Source: Blastocladiella britannica
Taxonomy: Eukaryota; Blastocladiomycota; Blastocladiomycetes; Blastocladiales; Blastocladiaceae
Direction: 5' to 3'
NCBI GenBank assembly: GCA_025349905.2
Contig: MU624633.1
Span: 6,583-37,990, forward strand
Length of the DNA: 31,408 bases
Shown here: positions 19,839 to 29,175 of the stretch, one piece after another
How the letters are laid out: each line of letters starts with the position of its first letter
How positions within the stretch are numbered: position 1 is the stretch's first letter
The notes under the pieces: model-generated
Told to the model about the DNA's origin: nothing
The model's database searches: none
What the model saw: only the letters and a program-made list of their open reading frames with translations
Program-made: the position numbers and the translations under genes

Positions 19839-22800
19839 TCATTCGCGATACAGCGCGGACGCAGACTTGACCATGACCATCTTGGATCCCGATCGGCTCG
19901 GTAGTCCGAGGCCCGAGGTGTTGGCCATGGCGCTGTGGAGGCTCGTTGGCGATACTGGGTGACTTGTTTCCGCCGCCGGTACCGCCAAGGCTGATCCACC
20001 CATATTGGACCTATTGTTGCCCGGAGATCCCGCCTTGGATCCTCGAGTCGAGTGCCGGTCGATGCCCAGCAACATGAACGCGTCCTTTTCCGGCACCACT
20101 AGCCCACGCTGTGCGATGCCAGCGGCGGTGGCAGACGCAGCGGCGGTAGCAGCAGCAGCCCGAGCCGCGGCATTTGCGGCGGCGGCGGCGGAGCCCGTCT
20201 CGACCTGGATCCCGCACGCAGTCAGGTACGCCAGCAGGTCAGGCAGCGCGTGGTAGTGGTGGTACGGGATCAGCGTCAACAGCGATGCGAGCGTGTGGCC
20301 CGTGGTGAACATATGCTGCAGCGCCAACTTGTACAGGGCCACCATCATGAGCACCAGGACCAGGACCGCCAGCACAAACATTGCCACGCAGAGATTTGTG
20401 GCGGTCAAGATCGCGGTCGCCAACTGCTTGTCCATGGCTGCAATCAGGTCATCCATGCGTCCCCTACCATATTTTGTTGTCAGTGAATGGAACGACGATA
20501 TAAAACAAGTAGACGCACTCCAAGTCGTTCGACAGCGCAAGACTCAGTCGGAACTGCCGTTGCGCCTGCTGCGTCGGGTCGGTAGGGGACGCGCCCAGCG
20601 CCATGCCCGAAACCACCACGTCCGCGACCGCCGACAGCCGGTTGATTTCAGCATTTAGCGACTGCCGAGCAACCGCGAGCGTGAACCCGATGGTCGGATC
20701 CTCGGCAATGTGGCACCCATTCTCACAGTCGCGGGCCTCTACGGTATTGGCCGGGAAATCGATGGCCATCCCGGACGAAACCACTTGTGCGAGGGCGTGG
20801 TTGGCTCGGTAGTCCATGGCGACCGAGCGGCAGGTTTGGATGGCCCAATCTAATACCGTTTTTTTGTCATCGTGAGAAATGGAGCTTATGCAAAGTCTGA
20901 AAAAAAAAAATGGAAGCGGACCACTGGTAAACGTCCCGTCGCTGTAAAAGTACTCGCGGCTGCACAGCCGCCACTGGCTGTTGGCATAGAATCGGTTCGA
21001 GACATAGGTGACGCGCGCGTAGTCCGAGGACGACGCCATTCTGCAATAGCCGTTTGCACGTCAGTATTCCAACAACCACTACATCAAAAAAAAGGAAAGA
21101 GAAATACCCAACAGTCGACCCAAACATGCCGCCGACAATGGACGACAATGCCAGTGCCGCCAGTAAAATCGATACATAGTACTGCAGCGACCCAGAACTT
21201 TTGCCCAGGATCTGTGCCTGGGTCGATGCTGACGACGACAGGGACGTGGTGGCGGCGATCGCGTCTTCGGCGTTCTCGTTCTCGTCGTTCTCGCCTGCGC
21301 CCGTGACCTCGCGAAAGCACTCGAGCGACTCGGTGGTCTGCGTCACCAGCGACTCGACGATTTTGCGTGGGATTCGAAGCAGGATACGGACCACTTCCAT
21401 TTCGTTTTCAAGGTACGGTCGAACAATCTATCCAGTCCGTTCAATGAGTTTGAGTGCCATGTCCCAAAGTAAAAAAGTGGAAGGAGTGTACGTACAAAGT
21501 GAGCAACCAGCAAGCCAGCAATGTTAAAAATGACAAAACCAATGGCAATGTACGCCCACATGAACTGGTTATTAGTGGCGAAAAACGACATGAACTCGGT
21601 CATGTACGTGTTGAGCATTTCCGAGATGGCCGCCTGGATCATGATAAAGTTGTCCACCAGGATCCTACGCAAATATCGTGGAATGAGACTTGTTTTGAAA
21701 GAAAACAAAATGAAAATGGATCATACCGAAGCTCTGTGTTGGCCATCATCGACGCCGTGGTCAAAGTGCTAGCAGGCGTCGACCCGTCAAACTTCAACGC
21801 CAGCTTGGCCGCCAAAATCACCAGCTCGGCCGCTGCCAGGGGTGTAATGTATAGAGCGGCGTAGTCGAAGCGAGCAGGCGAAATGGCTGGCAACGTCACT
21901 GGCTGGTACACCCGGAATGTCTTCCAGATTTGCTTGGACTGCACCGCCCAGCTCGTAACTTGGTCGATCGAGAGCGTCAGTCCCGTGGTGTTGGCCGACA
22001 ATCGCGACCACACGCTCGGGTAAACGATAGATCCCAGCGGGTCCTGGGGCGCTTGCACCATCAGTCGAATGTTTTCAATGGTCGCCAGCGCTTGCTGTCG
22101 AACGGCAATAGACGTGAACAGCTTGCGTTGTGAGGCGGCGGCATTGCTAAAGAACTGCAGGCACGACCGGAAACCAATGCACACCACAAACAGGACCAGC
22201 AGCCACCCAAATGCCAGGTAGTAGCGCATGGTCAGCGGCTGGGTGATGCGTTGGAGGAGCACGCGGCGTATAAACATGACGTGCTTTTCCACCACCGATG
22301 TTCCTTTTTTTATCATGGTTGGTTGAGTGATACTGGTCATGTATATAAAAAAATCTTTGGAAGGGCATACCCGACACTTGAGACCCGCCGTATCCGCCGC
22401 TCGGATGGAGCTGAGTGCTACGTTTGATAATGGCGGTTGCTTCGCCAAGCTCCAGGAACTGCGCCTTTGCAGCCAGTGGGCTTTCTTCCTTGTCGGCCTT
22501 GTCCTGTTTGTTGTCGTTTTCATCACTGCTGTCGTCCGACACTTGTCCAAGAGAGTCATCCGATCCGCTCTCGTTGTCGTCTTCGTCGTCATTTCTTTCC
22601 TTGCCAAACGTCTGGACATCGCGCACCTCAACTGAACGAGATCAAAGAGTGTTAAAACAATCACGAAATATGAAAATGAGAAATGCATACACTCGTCGGC
22701 CAAAGACAAGAGCTGATTGGCCTGCATCGAGTTGCCCTCCACGCTGACCAAAAACTGGGCAAATGCACGCAACACGTGCTGGTCGCGGGGACACTTTGCC

Positions 22801-25232
22801 AGCAACCGCTGGTAATTGTGCATCGCAATCTGCTGTGCTCCGGCCATTTGCCGAATCAGTTTGCCCAGTGTTTGAGCGGTCGCGCCCGAGAAAATCGCCT
22901 GCCAGATCAGTCCCGTGGACTTGAGAGCGCGGACGTGCGATTTCGTAGCCACCGACCACAGCGACTCGATCAGTGCCCGCTCCAGCGCCGACTCGCCGCG
23001 CTCGCGCGTGCTGCGGTCATACGCGTACACCACGTACTTGATCCACATGGGTGCGGTGCGCATGCTTATTTGCAGGTCGCGCACCAGCAAGTCGGCAGCG
23101 TGCGCGCCCTTTTCGCCATAGTACGCCGTCAAGTACGTGACGGCCATAAGCAGGACCAGAGAATCGTTGGGGAACTCGGCTAGGCCGCGTTCAATCAGTT
23201 GCAGGCCGAGCACCAGTTGTTTAGCCGTGGGTTCACTGCGGACGATGCGTGTGCCTTTTGTATTTATGGTGAATGTTCTGGCGTTAATCAGGCAAAAACA
23301 AAAAGGAGAACGACGTACCGAGCTCGACCTCAAAGACCGAATCGAATGCCTTTGTGCGCTCGGGCTCACGCTCTCGCACCGCTGCAAGCACGTCAATCGA
23401 TTTTCCTTGCATCAAGTTGTTGATTGGATTGCGATGCTCCTCGGGACGACCAGCTTCCAGTCGAGACTCGACAATGGAGCTCACGGATGCACTTGAAGCT
23501 AAGGGGTTGTTGGGTTGACCACCGCCGCTCCCCTCTCCCGACCGGGGTTTAAACGAGAGCGTTGGAGGAGAGATCATGATGGACACGTCCGTGTCGTCGC
23601 TCACCACCTCGGGCCCGGTGCGCTTAAGTGGCCCGGCCGCTGGGCTTGGGGTGATGACGATTGTCGTCGATGGTACAACGCCATTCCCTCCCTCATCTTC
23701 TTCTTTCTGCTCTTGCTGTGCCACCTGCTGTTGTTGCTGCTGCTGTCGCAGCTGACGACCGGGGGCATCGTCCGGCTGCTGCTGCTGCTGCTGCTGCATC
23801 TGTTGGTCAGAGTAATCCAGACCCATGGCCAGCGCGACAATAGCCGACCGGCGCGACCGCAGCCGCGGGATCGACTTGTCAGCCCAGCTTTCCTTGGTTG
23901 CGCGGCGCCAGTTTTTGACAATTGCCTGGGTGCGGCGCGATCCAACGACATATGACGCCGCGGCGCCGACGACTGCGAACCCGACCGCGAATAAGATGGC
24001 GCGGAGCCACGCGGTGCGTTCACCGGCCGTGGTGGTGGAGATGAACGAGAACAGGACCGAGAGCGACGCGCCGGCGGCGCCCGAGGTGAGACCGGCGCGC
24101 ATGGCGTTCATGACCGGGTCGTAGAACGGCTGCACAAGAATGTACTGCGTTGCCAGGTGCGGGAGTAGTGTCGCAAGCAGGAGTGCGTAGATCCATTGCG
24201 GGGCGGGGGCGTTGGGCATGGAGGTCATGAACGTGTGCGCGGCGACCAGATACATGCGGTACTTCATGGCGCAGTACGTGACTTGCGGGTGCGCGCACGC
24301 CGCGGGCGATTGCGACGTTGGGGCCGTATCGACAAGCTGTATTTCTTGACCTTGTCAGTTTACCCCTTTTTGGCACTCTAGTATATAACGTACGAGCTTG
24401 GAGATCACCAATTGCATCGGAATCACCATGAACAGTCCAACCACGCTCAAGATCATGGTCGGGACGTGTTGAGCAGACGAGCAGTCAATGCCCGTGAAGC
24501 TTGCGAGCCCGCCCGTCCACGGATTGCACTTTACTGCCGCGAAAAACAAAAACATGACCGGGAGCGCCAGCGCCGAGCCCAGTAGTTGCAAAATGTTGCG
24601 AAGCAGCGCCAAGAGCCCGGGTTTTGGGTTTGCTTGTTGGCGCACGAGGATCCCGACCAGGATCGTGAGGCATGTTGCCAGGGTCACGATTGCAAATGCT
24701 TTATTTATATATTGTGAGCATCGCTAATCATTTCAAGGAAACGTTAGATCGGGTACCATACCAATGGTGTTAATGATAATGTAAAGCGAATAGATATCAA
24801 TGGCCAGCACCGGCTCCAATATTTTCGGAATCAGATTGGGGAGTGCGGGAAAGATTGATTCCGCAAATGGGAAGACCAGGAGCTGAAAGTCGTCCACGAA
24901 CTACATATACATCCAGCACTTGTCAAAACGGCAAAAATGCATGTAAAAAGAAGAAAAAATACACATACGGCAAATAACCAGGTCCGCAGTTTGGGAACCT
25001 TGTACTCGGTGCCCTGCATTGTCAGGTACGCGACGGAAAAGATGGCGCGCTCGCCCGCATTGCTAGGAAGCGCGACGCCGAAATTCTCGGCGCGGCTCTG
25101 GCGGCTTGCATTGTAGTTGTTGGGGGTGGAGGTGCCACTGAAGTGGTCGCGGGGAAGGGGCGACGGCGGGCCACCGAAGCTTCGCCGGCGCGGGACCTGT
25201 GGAACTGGCAGTTGCAGCTGATCGGTGGACAT
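19839..25232 (-). CDS. large multi-pass membrane protein related to TmcB/TmcC (tiny macrocysts)
   Basis: Twelve exons, coding order: 25232-24969, 24900-24762, 24698-24394, 24336-23319, 23254-22691, 22631-22371, 22303-21727, 21664-21496, 21427-21108, 21040-20922, 20849-20519, 20463-19839; about 1563 residues. The N-terminal third has at least six membrane segments (for example AIVTLATCLTILVGILV, VPTMILSVVGLFMVIP, AILFAVGFAVVGAAASYVVG). A cytosolic region with two Gln-7 runs follows, then a TPR-like domain (about 576-763: GLQLIERGLAEFPNDS, LLMAVTYLTAYYGEKGAHA, NYQRLLAKCPRDQHVLRAFA) typical of the Tmc family. After that come an acidic stretch and four or more membrane segments (YYLAFGWLLVLFVVCIGF, YIAIGFVIFNIAGLLVA, ILLAALALSSIVGGM, FVLAVLVLVLMMVAL). 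The function of Tmc proteins is poorly known; sensory or signalling roles are suggested. The exon 10 donor is uncertain (20921 or 20924). It is divergent from SDE2. Confidence 0.82.
20850..20921 (-). other. stop-free intron candidate in the Tmc-like gene
   Basis: 72 nt (75 if the donor is at 20924), a multiple of three with no stop, containing a long T run and ending TATTAG. The donor would be GTCCGC, unusual, but GTCCGT is used in SDE2 in this window. If translated it would insert a Phe-rich segment into an otherwise polar ectodomain-like region. Confidence 0.6.
23725..23745 (-). repeat. Gln-7 run (second) in the Tmc-like protein
   Basis: Seven consecutive CAG/CAA codons on the minus strand, in the cytosolic linker between the N-terminal membrane domain and the TPR-like domain. 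Confidence 0.8.
23776..23796 (-). repeat. Gln-7 run (first) in the Tmc-like protein
   Basis: Seven CAG codons on the minus strand, preceded by Gln-Gln-Met, about 30 nt from the other Gln run. Both are likely to vary in length. Confidence 0.8.
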
Positions 25233-25353
25233 TTCGTGAGGTAGGTGCTCTCTCTGCTTGCACACGTTGCCTCGATGTTGGTGCTGCGATGTGGTGAATG
25301 TGATGGGAAAGGCGCTCTTTGGAAATCAATTTTTTCAAGAATACTCAATATCA
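25233..25353. promoter_or_regulatory. divergent promoter, Tmc-like gene / SDE2
   Basis: Only 121 nt separate the two start codons, so both promoters overlap here. I see no TATA box. The SDE2 side ends in an AT-rich stretch just before its ATG. Confidence 0.45.
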
Positions 25354-26302
25354 ATGGACCACCCGCTCCTCGTGCACGCCTACCTGGCCATCCCTGGCGA
25401 CTCGGTGCACCAGCGTCTGCACCTGGCCGTCCCGCCCTCGACCCCCGTATCAGATCTCCTCGCCTTAGCCGGCCTCGCGTCCTCGACTTACGCGCGCATC
25501 ACCACCGACCGTGGCCGTTACCTGGCTCCCGATGCGACCCTGGGCGACGTATCCTCGCAATATGGTCAATTTTCGAGTGGCACCACCGTTTCAACGGCCC
25601 CTCCCGTGTTCTTGCAAGTGGTGGGCCGGCTGTGCGGCGGAAAGGGCGGCTTCGGGTCGCAGCTGCGGGCCAGCGGCGGCCGTATGAGCTCCAAGCGCAC
25701 CACCAACAACGACATGTCGCGCGACCTGAGCAACCGCCGGCTCAAGACCATCAAGGAGGCGAAAAAGTATTGGTCATTTTTTCCTTCATTCGTCGTACTG
25801 GATGGACTGACTCTCCGACAAAATGAATGACAGAATGACCAAGATCCTCGAACGCGTCGCCCACCTCGAGGACGAAAAGGAAGAGCGGTTGTCCAAAAAG
25901 ATTGCTGACGGGCTCAAGGCCGGTGAGCTGCTGGAGGGCAAGCGCCGGCGCTTTGACGATGCCGCATACGAGGCCGAGCACTCGTCCGTCATGGATGCCA
26001 TGCGCAAGTCGACGGAAAAGGGTACCTATTTTGTCTTCCTTATTATTCTGGCCATGTAGTTTTGCTCACCCTGAGACAGCCCTCAAATCCGTCAAAGTGC
26101 TTCCGATGACCACGTTGATGATCGCGGCTGGTCCTGCCGTCAAGGCACAAGCACCTACCAAGAAACCGGCATTGAGTTACTGGTCCGTTCTTTTACACTA
26201 TTTTCAGTTTTGGGTTTCCCATTGAGGCTAACAATATTTCCATTTGATGATCTCAGGGACGAACCATTGACCGACGACGAGGACGACGACGATGACGCGT
26301 AA
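25354..26302 (+). CDS. SDE2: SDE2-like splicing / genome-stability factor
   Basis: Homologue of Sde2, made as a precursor with an N-terminal ubiquitin-like fold that is cut after a Gly-Gly to release a C-terminal part that starts with Lys and joins the spliceosome. Exons: 25354-25766, 25834-26021, 26080-26182, 26257-26302; about 249 residues. Residues 1-96 are the ubiquitin-like part, ending at GGKGGFGSQLRASGGRMSS (GGKGG at 95-99), the family hallmark. The next signature, DMSRDLSNRRLKTIKEAKK, matches the RDLSGRRL region. A charged helical region (ILERVAHLEDEKEERLSKK, GKRRRFDDAAYEAE) and a final acidic tail (DEPLTDDEDDDDD) follow. Intron sizes are 67, 58 and 74 nt; the third uses donor GTCCGT. 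The frame of exon 3 is supported by continuity on both sides. It converges on GlyRS with 29 nt between stops. Confidence 0.88.
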
Positions 26303-26331
26303 AAAATGTATATACTTTTAATGATTCATAC

Positions 26332-28107
26332 TTATACCTCCACGCTTTGGAAGGACGACTTCCAGTCCGCAAACCACGTCAAAATGACCTGGCTCGCCTC
26401 GGCCTCGGGCACCTCGATCTGCTCGCGGGTATCGCGGTGCCGGACCCACACGGTCCCCCGTGCGACACTGGCGTCGTCTACCGTCACGCACACCGGCACG
26501 CCCGTCTCGTCGGCGTACTGGTACCGTTTCCCGATCGATCCGCGGGACTCGAGCATCGCCGTCGCCAGCGAAAACTCTTGGGTGCCCGGGTGCGTGCGGA
26601 TCGCTCGCCAGACGCGGTCGGCGGCGGCCGTCAACGCTGGCCGGTTGCCGACCACGGGCAGAACGTGCACGGACGTGGGCGCGAGCGTCGGGTGCAGACG
26701 CAGGACTGGTCGATTGGAAGACTCCGAGTCAGCAACAGCGGATGAAGGATCCACTGTCTCATGGTACGCGTCGTACAGGAACGCGAGCACCGCGCGGCTC
26801 AGTCCAGCACTGGTTTCTACCACAAACGGCGTGAACGTGCGCGGCTGCGGCGCATCAGCTGCACGGTCCGTGACGGCGAACGATGCGCCTGTAGCGGTCG
26901 CGTGGCACTGCAAGTCGTAGTCGGTGCGGTTGGCCACGCCCTCGATCTCACCCCACCCCCACGGGAACGCAAACTCGACGTCGGAGCACGCGCGCGCGTA
27001 GTGTGCGAGCTCGGTGCCCGTATGGTCGCGGGTCCGGAACGCGTCAGGTTGCGCGGCCAGCTGCTTCCACCACGCAAGCCGATCGGCGGTCCACCGCGCG
27101 TGTGCGGCGTCGGCGCGCGTCGGGTGCACAAAGTACTGCATTTCGAGCTGCTCAAACTCGAGCGTGCGGAACAAGGAGTGCTCAGGCCGGATCTCGTTGC
27201 GGAACGATTTGCCGGCCTGCGCGAGTCCAAAGGGGGGTACCAGGTGCAACGTGCGCGCTACGCCCGGGAACGCCGCGTAGATGCCCTGCGCGGTCTCGGG
27301 CCGCAAGTACGCGGTCGCGGGTTCCAACGCACGATCAATGGCCGCGCGGGATGCTCCGGACGCTTGCATCGCCAGCACCGCGTCCAGTGGGTCGGCGGTG
27401 TCGGTGTGGGTCTTGAGCAGCAGATTGAACGGCCGCGGCGCCGTCAGGAACGGGTTGTTGGTGGTTGGGTTGGCGTACCCGGCGTACAGCACACTAATCG
27501 GATCGTTGTCCATGTTAGAAACCAGATCCAGGCGGCCGGGCGCGTCATAGGCGCCCTCGGGGGTTGTGCTCGAGACCACGGGCAGCTCGACGTGCGCAAC
27601 GTACACCAGCACCGACTTGCCCTGCCTTTCGACGCGTGCACCAGGAGCGACAGTGTTAGCAATACGGTCAACCCAGGCGGTTGCGGCAGCTTTACTTTCA
27701 GCGGTAATAGTAGCCACGCGCGTTCCCTTTGGCAAGCCCTTGGCCGCCGGGTCATTTACGTCCGACAAACGAAATGGAGCGGTCTTGTCGGCGCGGAACC
27801 GTGCCCCCGAGAGCTTGTCGTCGACGAGCAAGTCGGCGAAATTGGCCACATGGCCCGATGCGCGCAGCACCGCGGCTGGGGTCAGGATCGGCGACTCGTA
27901 TGCGCGGATCTCCGGGTTGCCGTGCACCACTGCCCGCCACCACGCGCGCTCAATGTTGCGGCGCAGCTCGGCGGCTACGGGGCCAAGGTCGAAGCCGCCA
28001 CGAAGGCCACCGTGTAAGGGCGCGGTTGGGAATAGGAACCCGCGGCGCCGGAATAGGTCGAGCGCGCGCGTCGCTGTCGTTGTTGCTGCTAGTGCGGTCC
28101 GCGACAT
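26332..28107 (-). CDS. glycyl-tRNA synthetase, bacterial-type homodimeric
   Basis: Charges tRNA(Gly) with glycine. One intronless frame of 591 residues. Class II motifs in order: FDLGPVAAELRRNI and ASGHVANFADLLVDDK in the N-terminal part; YLRPETAQGIYAAF (about residue 267); motif 2 with KSFRNEIRPEHSLFRTLEFE; HYARACSDVEFAFPWGWGE and EGVANRTDYDL; motif 3 with FVVETSAGLSRAVLAF; then the anticodon-binding domain (LRLHPTLAPTSVHVLP, SIGKRYQYADETGVPVCVTV). The FRTLEFEQLEM segment matches bacterial alpha2 enzymes; the eukaryotic enzyme has VREFTMAEIEHF there and larger insertions that are absent here. The first 20 residues (MSRTALAATTTATRALDLFR) are basic, hydroxylated and lack acids, and could be a mitochondrial presequence. 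The lack of introns contrasts with the neighbours. Either an organellar enzyme or a transferred bacterial gene. Confidence 0.93.
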   Translation of the reverse strand: MSRTALAATTTATRALDLFRRRGFLFPTAPLHGGLRGGFDLGPVAAELRRNIERAWWRAVVHGNPEIRAYESPILTPAAVLRASGHVANFADLLVDDKLSGARFRADKTAPFRLSDVNDPAAKGLPKGTRVATITAESKAAATAWVDRIANTVAPGARVERQGKSVLVYVAHVELPVVSSTTPEGAYDAPGRLDLVSNMDNDPISVLYAGYANPTTNNPFLTAPRPFNLLLKTHTDTADPLDAVLAMQASGASRAAIDRALEPATAYLRPETAQGIYAAFPGVARTLHLVPPFGLAQAGKSFRNEIRPEHSLFRTLEFEQLEMQYFVHPTRADAAHARWTADRLAWWKQLAAQPDAFRTRDHTGTELAHYARACSDVEFAFPWGWGEIEGVANRTDYDLQCHATATGASFAVTDRAADAPQPRTFTPFVVETSAGLSRAVLAFLYDAYHETVDPSSAVADSESSNRPVLRLHPTLAPTSVHVLPVVGNRPALTAAADRVWRAIRTHPGTQEFSLATAMLESRGSIGKRYQYADETGVPVCVTVDDASVARGTVWVRHRDTREQIEVPEAEASQVILTWFADWKSSFQSVEV

Positions 28108-28230
28108 AAGATGTTAACGTGCACCGGGAGAAACCGGGTCAGATTAACGCGTAGCTTGCCTGACGCCCGCGCTCTCTTCCTCCCTTTGCGCGTCCCATCC
28201 AGGATCCTTTAACGAAAATCAGAAAAGAAA
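28108..28230. promoter_or_regulatory. divergent promoter, GlyRS / HPRT
   Basis: 123 nt between opposite start codons. It contains CT-rich sequence (about 28170-28190) and a purine-rich leader right before the HPRT ATG. No TATA box is seen. Confidence 0.45.
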
Positions 28231-29165
28231 ATGGCCGACCAACAGCACCGCGACTGGATCACTGTCCCCGACGAGTGGACGGGCTACCCGCTCAGCTCGC
28301 TGGTGATTCCCTCGCACTACAAGGTACTCCCACTATTCTTATGAATGAATGAATGACGTCGAATAATCGCTGACTGAGGAGGGTATTTATAGGAAGACGT
28401 TGAGAGCGTGCTGCTGCCCAACGGCCTGATCCTAGACCGCATCGAAAAGTTGGCCAAGGACATTGCTCGCGACACGGAGGGCTCCCTCACGGCCTGCTGC
28501 ATTCTCAAGGGCGGCCACCAGTTCTTTGCTGGTCGGTATCTTAATTCAATTATCGTGAATATGAATGACACGTGTGTGTGTGCTGACCAGATTGATATGG
28601 TGAGCAGATCTCATGAACCGCCTGAAAAAGCGCACCAACGCTGCTGGTAACAACATGCCGCTCCAGCTGGACTTTATCAAGGTATTTCTTTTCTTTATTT
28701 TTCAGTTTCAAGGGAGGAGATCGCGATGCTGAATGATCGAAATGAACAGGTCAAGTCCTACCACAACGCCGAGTCGAGCGGCACCGTCAGCATCTCGTAC
28801 ACGGATGCCGAGCTTCTTGCGCTCAAGGGCAAGGTATCTTCTTTTCTTCATTATTTCCTTGAAATATAGAATACTCAACTGCAGAAATATAGCACCTCCT
28901 CCTGGTTGAGGATATTATCGACACCGGCGCCACCATGGTCGCGCTGCTCAAGCGCCTGCGTGAGTACGAGCCGGCGTCGATCCGCGTCGTGTCGCTTTTT
29001 GTCAAGCGCACGCCCCTCAGCAACGGCTACATCCCGGACTACTGTGGGTTTGAGATCCCGAACCGGTTCATTGTCGGGTACGCGCTGGACTACAACGAGC
29101 ACTTCCGCGATCTCGACCACGTGTGCGTCATTTCCGAGACGGGCAAGGCCAAGTATGCCGAGTAA
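28231..29165 (+). CDS. hypoxanthine(-guanine) phosphoribosyltransferase
   Basis: Purine salvage enzyme: transfers the phosphoribosyl group of PRPP to hypoxanthine or guanine, giving IMP or GMP, in the cytosol. Exons: 28231-28323, 28393-28531, 28608-28681, 28750-28833, 28893-29165; introns of 69, 76, 68 and 59 nt; 220 residues, normal for the family. Seen in order: [38 protein letters not shown] across the second junction (PPi-binding loop region); [15 protein letters not shown] (flexible catalytic loop with Ser-Tyr); [15 protein letters not shown] at 131-145 (PRPP-binding motif with the two acidic residues); [20 protein letters not shown] (purine-binding Lys and aromatic region); and [16 protein letters not shown] near the end. 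All junctions restore family sequence. The 3' end faces the disrupted repeat gene with 10 nt between stops. Confidence 0.96.
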
Positions 29166-29175
29166 ACAAATGTTT

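Noticed and set aside
23725..23810. CTG/CAG runs as a possible CRISPR-like or satellite array
   Set aside because: They are in-frame Gln codons of the Tmc-like gene, with no spacer structure.
26761..28017. 418-codon + strand frame opposite GlyRS
   Set aside because: Arg/Gly/Val-rich shadow of a GC-rich gene; the opposite strand encodes an unmistakable synthetase.
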